Below are positions 33,571 through 42,676 of a stretch of DNA of 64,000 nt, in pieces. The notes beneath the pieces were generated by a model. That model saw only the letters and a program-made list of their open reading frames with translations. It had not been told where the DNA came from and ran no database searches. Every line of letters starts with the position of its first letter. Position 1 is the first letter of the stretch. Made by a program: the position numbers and the translations under genes. The stretch is from Xanthobacteraceae bacterium (lineage in GTDB: Bacteria; Pseudomonadota; Alphaproteobacteria; Rhizobiales; Xanthobacteraceae), in NCBI GenBank assembly GCA_019454205.1, contig CP075369.1:806001-870000 (forward strand). Direction: 5' to 3'.

Positions 33571-34113
33571 TCAGTTGGAGCCGGAATAGTCGAAGCCGCG
33601 GCCGTTCCACTGGTAGCGCAGCACGCGCAGTCGCTTGCGCGCGCCATCGGTGCTGTCGTTATTGGCCTCGACCACGTTGCCGTTCACCGAAACCGGCTGC
33701 GACAGGTGAACGAGCAGATAGGGCCTCGGAGTGCCGGTGTCCTCGGTGAAGCTGACCGGCGTATATTGCTCGGTCATCGCGTCCCAGCGGAACACGATCA
33801 GGATGCCGGTGCGGTTCTGCGAGGACGTGCGGACGAAAATCTCGTCCACGCCGTCGCGGTCCACGTCGATGGCGAGGATCGGCCCGCTGCGCCCGCCGGC
33901 GCGGAGCGGCACCAGCGCGTCGCCCACGCCGTCGAATACCTGCGGTTCGCGGTTCCCGGCCGTGATCGTGAGTTGCACGCCCTTTTCACCATCGGCCGCT
34001 TCCACCGCGACCTGCGCGCCGTTCGCGCCGCGCGCGCTGAGGGTTTGCGCACCCGCCGATGCGGGCAGGGCGAGGCAGGCAAGGGCGAAAAGTGGCAGCA
34101 GGATACGTCGCAT
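33571..34113 (-). CDS. Exported protein with an FG-GAP/VCBS-like Asp motif
   Basis: A signal peptide MRRILLPLFALACLALPASA-G is followed by about 155 residues of beta-rich sequence. ILAIDVDRDGVDEIFVRTSS has the D-x-D-x-D-G-x-x-E calcium-loop pattern seen in FG-GAP/VCBS repeats. Only one copy is present. Function unknown. It lies 41 nt upstream of the LOG gene on the same strand and diverges from the ABC exporter. Confidence 0.72.
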   Translation of the reverse strand: MRRILLPLFALACLALPASAGAQTLSARGANGAQVAVEAADGEKGVQLTITAGNREPQVFDGVGDALVPLRAGGRSGPILAIDVDRDGVDEIFVRTSSQNRTGILIVFRWDAMTEQYTPVSFTEDTGTPRPYLLVHLSQPVSVNGNVVEANNDSTDGARKRLRVLRYQWNGRGFDYSGSN

Positions 34114-34309
34114 GGAACAGGCTCGCAGAACGGGGGAGGAATACCTACATAGCACTGCAACGCACTATGCCGAACGGAAATGCAGGAATTGCGACGTTTG
34201 GCCCAATCCCCGGTCCGGACTATGTTGCCGCCGCGGTGGGCACGCTGAAGCCTCATTTCGCGAGGAATACACCCACGGCCGCGGGCATCGCCCGCCGCCT
34301 CAGGCAAAA

Positions 34310-36256
34310 ATGAACGATAAAATCTCTCCCACCCGCCCCACGCTGCTCGGCACCATCGTCAGTCTGTGGCCGCACATGTGGCCCTCGCGTCGCCCCGACC
34401 TGAAGCGCCGCGTGTTCTTCGCCTTCGCGCTGTTGCTCGTCGCGAAACTGATCACGGTGCTGATGCCGTTCACCTTCAAGTGGGCGACGGATGCGCTGGT
34501 CGCGGTTTCGGGCGGCAAGCCGCTGGAGATGACCGGCATCTTCGCGATTCTCTCCGCGCCGGCCGCGCTGGTGGTGCTCTATGGCGGCGTGCGGGTTTCG
34601 GTGGCGTTGCTGACGCAGCTCCGCGACGGACTGTTTGCGAAGGTCGCGCTGCATGCAGTGCGCCGCCTCGCGCAACGCACCTTCGAGCATATGCACGCGC
34701 TGTCGCTGCGCTTTCACCTGGAGCGCAAGACTGGCGGCCTGACGCGAATTCTGGAACGCGCGCGCAACGGCATCGAGGAACTGGTGCGGCTCGTGGTGCT
34801 GCAACTCGCGCCGACCTTCATCGAACTCGCGCTGGTTACCGCCATTCTCCTGATCGCCTTCGACTGGCGTTATGCGGCCGTTGTGGTCGTTACCATGATC
34901 TGTTTCATGGCGTACACGTATCGGGCGACCGAGTGGCGCATCGGCATCCGCAAGCGGATGAACGAGTCTGACACCGACGCGACCGCGAAGGCGGTGGACA
35001 GCCTCCTCAACTACGAGACCGTAAAATATTTTGTCGCCGAGAAGCGCGAGGCCGAGCGCTACGATACGTCGATCGCACGCTACGAGAAGGCGGGCGTGCA
35101 GACCTATACCTCGCTCGCCGTGCTGAACGCGGGGCAGGCGGCGATCTTCACCATCGGCCTCACGGTCATGATGGTGATGTGCGTCTACGACATTCAGGCG
35201 GGGCGGCGCACGGTCGGCGATTTCGTCATGATCAACGCCATGCTGATCCAGCTTTATATCCCGATGAATTTCATGGGCATGCTGTATCGCGAGATCAAGC
35301 AGGCGGTGATCGACATCGAGCAGATGTTCGGCATCCTTTCGCGCAATCCGGAGGTGGGTGACAAGCCGGGCGCGAAGCCGTTGCAGGTGACGAACGGCAC
35401 GCTTCGCTTCGAGGACGTGCGCTTCAGCTACGAGCCGGAGCGCGAAATCCTGAAGGGCATTTCCTTCGAGGTGCCGGCCGGGAAAACCATCGCGGTCGTC
35501 GGGCCGTCCGGCGCGGGCAAGTCCACCATCTCGCGGCTGATATTTCGCTTCTACGACGTGAACGGCGGCCGCATCACCATCGACGGACAGGATATCCGCG
35601 ACGTGCAGCAGCGCTCGCTGCGCGCGGCCATCGGCATGGTCCCGCAGGACACCGTGCTGTTCAACGACACCATCCGCTACAACATCCGCTATGGCCGCTG
35701 GGATGCGACCGACGCCGAGATCGAGGAAGCGGCGGCGCTGGCGCAGATCGACGACTTCATCCGCGTATTGCCGCAAGGCTACAATACGGAAGTCGGCGAG
35801 CGCGGCCTGAAACTCTCCGGCGGCGAGAAGCAGCGCGTCGCGATTGCCCGCACCATCCTGAAGGCGCCGCCCATTCTCCTGCTGGACGAGGCGACCTCCG
35901 CGCTCGACTCCTATACGGAAAAAGAAATTCAGGACGCACTGGAGCGCGTCGCGCGCGGGCGCACCACGCTGGTCATCGCGCACCGGCTTTCCACCGTCAT
36001 CAACGCCGACGAGATCATCGTCCTCGAAGCGGGACAGATCGTGGAGCGCGGCACGCATGCGCAGCTGCTCGCGAAGGGTGGCCTCTATGCCGGAATGTGG
36101 AACCGCCAGCGCGAGGCGGACGAGGCGCGCGAGAAGCTGCGCGAGGTTGCCGACGAAGTAACGCCGCGCGTGAAGCCGAACGCCGAACCGCCCGTGAAGG
36201 ATATCCCGGAACCGCCCGCCGCCGGCGTTTCCACGCCGCCGCAGGCGGCCGAGTAA
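34310..36256 (+). CDS. Atm1-type ABC exporter (fused permease and ATPase)
   Basis: Half-transporter of 648 aa that works as a homodimer in the inner membrane. Residues 30-320 hold six membrane helices with the Atm1/HMT1 features LERKTGGLTRILERARNGIE and VDSLLNYETVKYFVAEKREA. The ATPase domain has Walker A VGPSGAGKST near residue 400, signature LSGGEKQR near 500 and Walker B ILLLDEATSALD near 523, with the H-loop IAHRLSTV. Atm1 relatives export glutathione-linked sulfur compounds or metals. A Pro-rich tail (last 40 residues) is extra. I chose ATG 34310; the long open frame upstream is antisense to the exported protein gene. Confidence 0.9.
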   Translation: MNDKISPTRPTLLGTIVSLWPHMWPSRRPDLKRRVFFAFALLLVAKLITVLMPFTFKWATDALVAVSGGKPLEMTGIFAILSAPAALVVLYGGVRVSVALLTQLRDGLFAKVALHAVRRLAQRTFEHMHALSLRFHLERKTGGLTRILERARNGIEELVRLVVLQLAPTFIELALVTAILLIAFDWRYAAVVVVTMICFMAYTYRATEWRIGIRKRMNESDTDATAKAVDSLLNYETVKYFVAEKREAERYDTSIARYEKAGVQTYTSLAVLNAGQAAIFTIGLTVMMVMCVYDIQAGRRTVGDFVMINAMLIQLYIPMNFMGMLYREIKQAVIDIEQMFGILSRNPEVGDKPGAKPLQVTNGTLRFEDVRFSYEPEREILKGISFEVPAGKTIAVVGPSGAGKSTISRLIFRFYDVNGGRITIDGQDIRDVQQRSLRAAIGMVPQDTVLFNDTIRYNIRYGRWDATDAEIEEAAALAQIDDFIRVLPQGYNTEVGERGLKLSGGEKQRVAIARTILKAPPILLLDEATSALDSYTEKEIQDALERVARGRTTLVIAHRLSTVINADEIIVLEAGQIVERGTHAQLLAKGGLYAGMWNRQREADEAREKLREVADEVTPRVKPNAEPPVKDIPEPPAAGVSTPPQAAE

Positions 36257-36268
36257 TCGCCGGTCGAG

Positions 36269-37291
36269 CTACCAGGCGTAGCTGCCGGAAATCCTGCCCA
36301 TTGCGGCGCGCACCGCGTCGAGACCCGCAATCGCGTCATAGGCCTCGCGCAACGTCTTGCCTTTCGCGGCGCTTTTCGCCTGCGCAAGTTCTTCCGGTGA
36401 AGGTTCGCGCCCCAGTAGCCGGTCGAAAATCGCGAGCAGATCCTGATCGCTCGCGGGGTGCGCCAGTGCGGCCGGATTCAGGTCGGCGGTGAGAAGTTCG
36501 ACCAGCAGTTTGCGGTCGATCAGCGGCATCCGCGTGAGGAAGCTGCGCGCGGCGAGGGCCGCCAGCTTGTGGTCGGGATGCGAGCCGTCTTCCAGCGCGC
36601 CGCGGAAGCGGCTGAGCTGCACCGCCTTGTCGAACGGATTGACCGGCGCTTCGAAATGCAAGGCGAGCGCCGCCGCTTCTTCCGCGAGATAATAACGGTT
36701 CAATCCGTCGAAGAACGCGAAGCGATAGCGCTGCGAAAGCACCAGCGGCTCCCAGCCACTCCAGTTCGGTTCGGGAGAAGCGGGCATGGTCGCTTCGATC
36801 ACGATGACCTTGGGCCGGTAATTCTTCCAGTCCGCGCCCGCGAGCACGTCCTTCTCCGCACCCTCGACGTCGATCTTCAGGAAATCGACTTCCTTCGGCT
36901 TGTGCTGTGCGCAGAGCGCGGCAAGGGTCGTGACGGGAAGGGTGCGCGTCTCGGAGCGCTTGCCGTAATTCGCTTCCGCCGCGGCTGCGTTCTCTCCGAT
37001 CATGGTGGAGAGGCCGTGGAAATCGTCCACCAGATAGAAGGTGGCTTCTCCCGGCTGCGCGCCGACCAGCGTTTCCGCGACGATGTCGCGCGGACGAACG
37101 CTGCGCGTGAGTTGCGCGAGCTTCGGGTTCGGCTCCACCGCGATGCCGTGCCAGCCTTGCAGGTAAAACGCGAAGGAGACGTTATCGACCACCGGGTGTC
37201 CCGCCCCGACGTCGATGTAGAAACCATCCTTCTTCCCGCGGAAGCAGCGGGCGAGATAGACGTCCTCGAAATGCTGGGCATAGGAAAGCAT
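36269..37291 (-). CDS. FkbM family SAM-dependent methyltransferase
   Basis: FkbM domain in residues 20-200: FYIDVGAGHPVVDNVSFAFY is motif I, IAVEPNPKLAQL is post-I, and EVDFLKIDVEGAEKDVLAGA is the diagnostic FkbM motif. The remaining 140 residues have an acidic/Ala-rich segment resembling a DUF4214-like tail (LLAIFDRLLGREPSPEELAQ). FkbM enzymes O-methylate sugars or polyketides; here a polysaccharide or glycan target is plausible but unproven. It converges with the ABC exporter and diverges from psd. Length is 340 aa. Confidence 0.85.
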   Translation of the reverse strand: MLSYAQHFEDVYLARCFRGKKDGFYIDVGAGHPVVDNVSFAFYLQGWHGIAVEPNPKLAQLTRSVRPRDIVAETLVGAQPGEATFYLVDDFHGLSTMIGENAAAAEANYGKRSETRTLPVTTLAALCAQHKPKEVDFLKIDVEGAEKDVLAGADWKNYRPKVIVIEATMPASPEPNWSGWEPLVLSQRYRFAFFDGLNRYYLAEEAAALALHFEAPVNPFDKAVQLSRFRGALEDGSHPDHKLAALAARSFLTRMPLIDRKLLVELLTADLNPAALAHPASDQDLLAIFDRLLGREPSPEELAQAKSAAKGKTLREAYDAIAGLDAVRAAMGRISGSYAW

Positions 37292-37411
37292 ATTGGCTCC
37301 GGAATTCCGTCAGTCTCTATGCCACAGAACGGCCGGAAGTAGGGCTACGAACTGGCCCGTTGACGCGCGGCCCGTGACCGCTCTACTGGCGTTTCAAATC
37401 TGGTCTCAAGC

Positions 37412-38110
37412 ATGTCCATCGCCGATTCCATCCGCAAACAGATCGCGCCCATCCATCCCGAAGGCTATTTCTTTATCGGGGTTTTCGCGCTGGCCGCGCT
37501 GGTGCTTTTCATTATCTGGCGTCCGCTGGGCTGGATCGGCGTGATCCACACGCTGTGGTGCATCTATTTCTTCCGCGACCCCACGCGCGTGACGCCGGTG
37601 CGCGACGGCCTGATCGTGGCCCCCGCGGACGGGCGGATTTCGCAGGTCGCACTGGCGGTGCCACCGGTAGAACTGGGACTGGGCGCTGCTTCCGTGCCGC
37701 GCGTCTCGATCTTCATGAGCGTGTTCGACGTGCACGTGAACCGCAGCCCGGTTTCGGGCGAGATCGAGCGCATCGTCTATCGCAAGGGCAAGTTCCTGAA
37801 CGCCGATCTCGACAAGGCGAGCGAGGACAACGAACGCAACGGCTTCGTCATCCGCACGCCTTCGGGCCGTTACGGCGTGGTGCAGATCGCGGGGCTGATC
37901 GCACGGCGCATCGTTTGTTTCGCGAAGGAAGGCCAGCTTGTCGCCGCCGGCGAGCGTATCGGGCTGATCCGCTTCGGCTCCCGCGTGGACATCTATCTGC
38001 CGGCCGGAACCAAGCCGCTGGTCGCGGCGGGGCAGTACGCGCTGGGCGGGGAGACCATCATCGCCGATCTGGCCGCGACGGCCCCGGAACCGACCTTCCG
38101 CGCCGCTTAA
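37412..38110 (+). CDS. psd: Phosphatidylserine decarboxylase proenzyme
   Basis: Converts phosphatidylserine to phosphatidylethanolamine at the inner membrane. An N-terminal hydrophobic segment (about residues 20-48) anchors it. VFDVHVNRSPVSGEIERIVY is the conserved core and RFGSRVD contains the self-cleavage site Gly189-Ser190, where Ser becomes the pyruvoyl group. At 232 aa it is the short Psd type of alphaproteobacteria. pssA follows 55 nt downstream, so the two enzymes of PE synthesis form one unit. Confidence 0.95.
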   Translation: MSIADSIRKQIAPIHPEGYFFIGVFALAALVLFIIWRPLGWIGVIHTLWCIYFFRDPTRVTPVRDGLIVAPADGRISQVALAVPPVELGLGAASVPRVSIFMSVFDVHVNRSPVSGEIERIVYRKGKFLNADLDKASEDNERNGFVIRTPSGRYGVVQIAGLIARRIVCFAKEGQLVAAGERIGLIRFGSRVDIYLPAGTKPLVAAGQYALGGETIIADLAATAPEPTFRAA

Positions 38111-38165
38111 CCACCTCGTCCAGCCCGGCTTCAAACCGCCCCGATCGGGGTGCTATTCTAGCGCC

Positions 38166-39017
38166 ATGAGCCTCTTTCCTCCCTTCGAGCCGGGCGGCGA
38201 GCATCCGCGCCGCAAATTCCGCCGCATCCCGATCCGCGCGCTGCTGCCGAACCTCGTCACGCTGCTGGCGCTGTGTCTCGGCCTGACCGCGATCCGCATG
38301 GCCATCGAAGGCCGCATGGATCTTGCGATTGCAGGCATCGTGCTGGCCGCGATCCTCGACGGCGTGGACGGCCGCCTCGCGCGCTATCTGCAAAGCCAGT
38401 CGCGGTTCGGCGCGGAACTGGATTCGCTGGCCGACTTCATGAACTTCGGCTGCGCACCCGCGCTGATCCTGTTCTTCTGGGGCCTCGGCCCGCTGAAAAC
38501 CCTCGGCTGGATCGTGATGCTGGTTTTCGCGCTTTGCGCGGCGCTGCGTCTCGCACGTTTCAACGTCATGCTGGACGACCCAAACCGCCCGGCATTTGCC
38601 GGCAATTTCTTCGTCGGCATACCCGCGCCGGCCGCTGCGATCGTGGTGTTGTTGCCGGTCTATCTGGAAATGCTGGGCGTGCCGCGCTTCTCGTTCAGCC
38701 CGTCGCTTTATCTGGTCTATGCGCTCGGTATCGCGCTTCTGATGGTCTCGACCATTCCGACCTGGTCCGGCAAGAAGCTCGGCGCCCGTGTGCCGCGGGA
38801 ATATGTGCTGCCGATCCTGGTGTTGGCGGTGCTCTTCGTCGCGACGCTGCTGAGCTATCCGTGGGAACTGCTGACCGTGATCGTGCTCGGCTATCTCACG
38901 ACCATTCCGCTCGCATACTTCCACTACAAGCGGCTTGAGAAGGCGCATGTAATTGGTGGCGAAGCTGTCATTGCTCCGCAGGAAGACATAGAGAACCGGC
39001 CCGACCGCCTGAACTAG
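38166..39017 (+). CDS. pssA: CDP-diacylglycerol-serine O-phosphatidyltransferase
   Basis: Makes phosphatidylserine from CDP-diacylglycerol and serine. The CDP-alcohol phosphotransferase signature D-G-x2-A-R-x8-G-x3-D-x3-D is exact at D68-G69, A72-R73, G82, D86 and D90. About eight hydrophobic segments span the protein. Length is 283 aa. It is coupled in order with psd. Its stop codon TAG overlaps the stop of the convergent small gene (CTAG at 39014-39017). Confidence 0.95.
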   Translation: MSLFPPFEPGGEHPRRKFRRIPIRALLPNLVTLLALCLGLTAIRMAIEGRMDLAIAGIVLAAILDGVDGRLARYLQSQSRFGAELDSLADFMNFGCAPALILFFWGLGPLKTLGWIVMLVFALCAALRLARFNVMLDDPNRPAFAGNFFVGIPAPAAAIVVLLPVYLEMLGVPRFSFSPSLYLVYALGIALLMVSTIPTWSGKKLGARVPREYVLPILVLAVLFVATLLSYPWELLTVIVLGYLTTIPLAYFHYKRLEKAHVIGGEAVIAPQEDIENRPDRLN

Positions 39018-39229
39018 CGCGGCGGTTTCCGCTGTCGGCTGGAAAGCGCGTTCATGCGCTCGCTGAGCGAGCTGTGCGGGAAGTTCGCGCGCAGGAGGCG
39101 TAGCGCCTCCGCATCAGTACGGGGTTTCAGGGCTTGCAGGAGCGTCTGCATCTTCCCGGCAAGTCCGAAAGGACCGGCGGGGACCAGTGGCGGCGAGGAT
39201 TCGATCAGCGGCAATTCGGGAAGCGTCAT
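39014..39229 (-). CDS. Small hypothetical protein convergent to pssA
   Basis: About 71 residues, soluble, starting MTLPELPLIESSPPLVPAGP, with a helical C-terminal part (ALKPRTDAEALRLLRANFPH, SERMNALSSRQ). I see no known domain. The start at 39229 is chosen because TTGGACAG lies upstream; an in-frame start at 39298 would add 23 residues. Protein-like composition rather than a frame shadow is my only support beyond its neat stop-stop overlap with pssA. Confidence 0.45.
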   Translation of the reverse strand: MTLPELPLIESSPPLVPAGPFGLAGKMQTLLQALKPRTDAEALRLLRANFPHSSLSERMNALSSRQRKPPR

Positions 39230-39507
39230 TTTCTGTCCAACTTCCGGCCAAGGCGCTTGTTCGCAGGTGCGAAAATGCTCTGCCGATTTCCTTAACAACC
39301 CGTAAACGCAAAAGTTCCGGACTAGGATAAAACGTCCAAAGCATTGAACGTCTGCGATTAATGCGGCTGCGGGGGCGCCCGCTCCGTTGCCAATCGCGGT
39401 ACCTGCGCGGTATCGGATTCGGCAAAGGATGGCCGTGTCGTGGGGAAGCGGGACGGCTCCGGAGAGCGCACAAAAAAGATGCGCGGGACGACAGTCCGGG
39501 CGGGGAG

Positions 39508-40044
39508 ATGAGCGACGATTCCAGAGAACTAGTTGCGAGCGGCGGCTGGCTGCATGCGCCGTTTCACCGGCTCGCAGTGACGTTTGCCTATGCCGGCGGC
39601 ATCGTGGTCGCGGTGATCGGACTGATGTCTGCTTTCAGCATCGTCCGCCGCGCCGTTTTCGGCCGTCCGATCCTCGGCGATTTCGAACTCGTAGAAATCG
39701 GCATCGCGATCGCGGGAACGTTGTTTCTCGCTTATTGCCAGATCACTGCCGGACACATCTTCGTCGATGTCTTTACGCTGCGCGCGGGGAAGCGGGCGCA
39801 AAACATCATGTATCGCATCGGCGCTTTCGTGATGGCGCTGATGTTCTTCCTCGTCGTGTGGCGCGCGGCGGTCGGTGCGCACGAACTGAAACTGAACGGC
39901 GAAACCAGCATGTTGCTCGGCTTCCCGATCTGGGCCGGTTATGCCGGCATGATCCCCGGCATGATGCTTGCGGCGTTGACTGCGCTTGGACAGGCGCTCG
40001 GCTGGGTAGGAATCTCGCAGCGGGTCGAACATGAACAAAGCTGA
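39508..40044 (+). CDS. TRAP transporter small permease (DctQ-like)
   Basis: 178 aa with four membrane helices (about residues 27-47, 65-83, 104-124 and 147-166). GRPILGDFELVEIGIAIAGT and FLAYCQITAGHIFVDVFT are the conserved DctQ stretches. GGGGAG just before ATG 39508 sets the start; the open frame upstream is Arg-rich and not protein-like. It overlaps the large permease gene by 14 nt. Confidence 0.9.
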   Translation: MSDDSRELVASGGWLHAPFHRLAVTFAYAGGIVVAVIGLMSAFSIVRRAVFGRPILGDFELVEIGIAIAGTLFLAYCQITAGHIFVDVFTLRAGKRAQNIMYRIGAFVMALMFFLVVWRAAVGAHELKLNGETSMLLGFPIWAGYAGMIPGMMLAALTALGQALGWVGISQRVEHEQS

Positions 40045-41440
40045 ACTCGCGGGGTTCATCATCGGCGGCATGATGCTGCTGATCGCGATCCGGATTCCGC
40101 TCGGTGCCGCGATGTTCGCTGCCGGCGCTGCCGGTTACTGGTACATCCGCGATTACGCGATCGTCGCGCAGGCAATCCAGAAACTGAACTGGAATACGTC
40201 TTCGCTCGTGGACTATTTTACGATCCCGCTCGCGCCGACGCTCTTTAATTACTTGAAGTCGCTGAGCTGGAGTACGTTCTCCAAATACGATCTGTCCGTC
40301 ATCCCGCTGTTCCTGATGATGGGGCAGTTCGCTTCCGCCGCGGGTTTTTCGAGAAACCTGTTCCGTGCGGCCAATGCCTGGGTCGGCCACATGCGCGGCG
40401 GCGTCGCGCAGGCCGCCATCGTCGCCTGCGCCGCATTCGGTGCGATCAGTGGTTCTTCGGTCGCCACTGCCGCGACCATGAGTCAGGTCGTGCTGCCGGA
40501 GATGAAGCGGCTGAATTACTCCGATCGCCTCGCGACCGGAACGCTGGCGGCCGGCGGTACGCTCGGCATTCTGGTGCCGCCTTCCTTCATTCTCATTATT
40601 TATGCCTTCCTCGCGGAACAGAGCATCATCAAGCTGTTCGCGGCGGCCGTGGTCCCCGGCGTCATCGCCGCGGTTTTCTTCATGATCGCGATTGGCATCT
40701 ATGTGCGCCTGTACCCGGAGCACGCACCCGCGCCGCAGATCGACGCCAGCGATCAGAAGAAGGAGCGCATGTCGGCGACGCTGGAAGCGTGGCCGATTGC
40801 TGCGATTTTCATTCTGATGTTCACCGGCATTTATATCGGCTGGTTCACCGCGACTGAAGGTGCGGCCATTGGGACGAGCGCCACGCTATTGCTTGCCATC
40901 GTTCGCGCGCGCATCGGCTGGCGCACGATCGTCAAATGCGTGCTGCCCGCGGCGCAGGCTTCCGCGATGATCTACACGATGCTGCTTGGCGCCGCGATGC
41001 TGAACACCACGCTGGCGCTGACGCAGGTTCCGGCCGATCTGGCGGAGTGGGCGAGCAATCTCGGCACGCATCCGCTGCTCATCATAGGCGGCTTCCTTAT
41101 CGTCTTCGTGCTGCTGACCTGCGTGCTGGACGAACTGGCGATGATGCTCCTGTTCCTGCCGGTGGTTCTGCCGACCATCAGGGCGCTCGAACTCTGGGAC
41201 ATGACCAGCGACGAGCGCGTGATCTGGTTCGGCATCCTGATGCTGGTCGTGATCTCCATCGGTCTGATCGCGCCGCCCGTGGGGCTGACGGTCTATGTCG
41301 TCGCCAACATCGCGCGCAACGTGCCGATCGGAGAGATTTATCGCGGCATCGTACCGTTCCTGATCTCGGACGTATTCCGCGCGATCCTGCTCTTGTATTT
41401 CCCGATCCTGACCATTTTCGCGCTTCGCTTCGTGAAATAG
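40031..41440 (+). CDS. TRAP transporter large permease (DctM-like)
   Basis: 469 aa, about 12 membrane segments. FGAISGSSVATAATMSQVVLPEMKRLNYSD and GTLGILVPPSFILIIYAFLAEQS are the two hallmark DctM loops (ion and substrate path), mirrored in the second half by LDELAMMLLFLPVVLPTI and GLIAPPVGLTVYV. It is a secondary, sodium-coupled importer with the small permease and the binding protein downstream. The substrate is not known. Confidence 0.93.
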   Translation: MNKAELAGFIIGGMMLLIAIRIPLGAAMFAAGAAGYWYIRDYAIVAQAIQKLNWNTSSLVDYFTIPLAPTLFNYLKSLSWSTFSKYDLSVIPLFLMMGQFASAAGFSRNLFRAANAWVGHMRGGVAQAAIVACAAFGAISGSSVATAATMSQVVLPEMKRLNYSDRLATGTLAAGGTLGILVPPSFILIIYAFLAEQSIIKLFAAAVVPGVIAAVFFMIAIGIYVRLYPEHAPAPQIDASDQKKERMSATLEAWPIAAIFILMFTGIYIGWFTATEGAAIGTSATLLLAIVRARIGWRTIVKCVLPAAQASAMIYTMLLGAAMLNTTLALTQVPADLAEWASNLGTHPLLIIGGFLIVFVLLTCVLDELAMMLLFLPVVLPTIRALELWDMTSDERVIWFGILMLVVISIGLIAPPVGLTVYVVANIARNVPIGEIYRGIVPFLISDVFRAILLLYFPILTIFALRFVK

Positions 41441-41546
41441 GAGAGCGATTGACCTTGGTTTCCATTTCGCCGAAATTTCGCCGGTTCCTGCGGCGCACCG
41501 CTCCCAAGAAGCGGATTTCAACAAACTGACCTCTGGAGGAGAACTG

Positions 41547-42593
41547 ATGAACTACATGAAAAAGCTAAGCGCCGCCGCGATCGTATTGGCTGCGTCGTTT
41601 ACGTCCGCTCCCGTCGAAGCCCAGCAGATCACGCTGCGCATCCACCAGTTCCTGCCTGCGCAGGCTCCGGTACCGCGCAACTTCATCGCGCCGTGGGCGA
41701 AGAAAATCGAGGAAGATTCGAAGGGTCAGATCAAGGTCGAGCTTTATCCCTCGATGCAGCTCGGCGGCACGCCGCCGCAACTGTTCGATCAGGCCAAGGA
41801 CGGTGTTGTCGACATCGTATGGACGCTGCCCGGTTACACGCCGGGACGCTTCCCGCGCATCGAAGCGCTTGAACTGCCATTCATTGCCGGCAACGCCGAG
41901 CAGACCAGCCAGGCTGCGTGGGAATATTACGAGAAGCACCTGAAAGACGAGTTCAAGGACGTGAAGGTTCTCGCCGTGCATACGCATGGCGCAGGCGTGC
42001 TTCACGTCAAGGGTAACGGCGTCCGCAAGCTCGAGGACATGAAAGGTCTCAAGCTACGCGGTCCGTCGCGCGTCGTGAACAAGCTGATCGAAGCACTCGG
42101 CGCGACCCCGGTCGGCATGCCGGTCCCGGCGATGCCGGACGCGCTCGCCAAGGGCGTGATCGACGGCACCGTGGTGCCGTGGGAAGTCACCACGCCGCTG
42201 CGCGTCGCCGAACTGGTCAACACGCACACGACCTTCTCGGGCAACCGCTCGCTTTACGTCGCCGCGTTCGTTTTCGTGATGAACAAGGCGAAGTACGACA
42301 GCCTGCCGGCCAACCTCAAGAAAGTCATCGACGACAACTCCGGCGCTGCCGCGTCGCGTTGGGTCGGCCGCGTGATGGATGAAGGCGACATTCCGGGCCT
42401 TGAGTTCGCAAAGAAGCGGAACAACGCGATTGTTGTGCTCGACTCGAAGGAAACCAAGCGCTGGAAGGATGCCGCCAAGCCGGTCATCGCCGCGTGGGTC
42501 GCCGAACTGAAGGGCAAGGGCATCGACGCCGATACGCTCCTCAAGGACGTCGAAACGCTGGTCGCAAAATACGCCGGTCCGGTGAAGGAATAA
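41547..42593 (+). CDS. TRAP transporter periplasmic substrate-binding protein (DctP-like)
   Basis: A signal peptide ending APVEAQ is followed by the DctP fold: HQFLPAQAPVPRNFIAPWAK, GVVDIVWTLPGYTPGRFP and LKLRGPSRVVNKLIEALGAT with the Arg that usually binds a substrate carboxylate. ALAKGVIDGTVVPWEV follows. GGAGGAG precedes the ATG. It lies 106 nt after dctM and ends with a terminator, so dctQMP is one operon. The ligand is probably a small organic acid; the two downstream dehydrogenases may be a clue. Length is 348 aa. Confidence 0.92.
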   Translation: MNYMKKLSAAAIVLAASFTSAPVEAQQITLRIHQFLPAQAPVPRNFIAPWAKKIEEDSKGQIKVELYPSMQLGGTPPQLFDQAKDGVVDIVWTLPGYTPGRFPRIEALELPFIAGNAEQTSQAAWEYYEKHLKDEFKDVKVLAVHTHGAGVLHVKGNGVRKLEDMKGLKLRGPSRVVNKLIEALGATPVGMPVPAMPDALAKGVIDGTVVPWEVTTPLRVAELVNTHTTFSGNRSLYVAAFVFVMNKAKYDSLPANLKKVIDDNSGAAASRWVGRVMDEGDIPGLEFAKKRNNAIVVLDSKETKRWKDAAKPVIAAWVAELKGKGIDADTLLKDVETLVAKYAGPVKE

Positions 42594-42617
42594 AAACTTC
42601 GCCTTTCCAAAGCTCGA

Positions 42618-42647
42618 GACCCGCCGCATGATCGCGGCGGGTCTTTT
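42618..42647 (+). terminator. Rho-independent terminator after the TRAP operon
   Basis: GACCCGCCGC (42618-42627) pairs with GCGGCGGGTC (42634-42643), followed by TTTT. It separates dctQMP from the SDR genes, though readthrough is possible with such a short T run. Confidence 0.8.
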
Positions 42648-42676
42648 GCTTTGAAGGAAGCCCTGAAGGAAATGTC

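Noticed and set aside
34253..36058. 601-codon minus-strand frame opposite the ABC exporter
   Set aside because: Composition is dominated by His, Arg and Asp from antisense codons; the plus strand encodes a full ABC transporter there.
39290..39310. CtrA box TTAACAACCCGTAAAC before the TRAP operon
   Set aside because: The second half is TAAA, not TTAA; one mismatch in the core T and poor position, so it was not listed.
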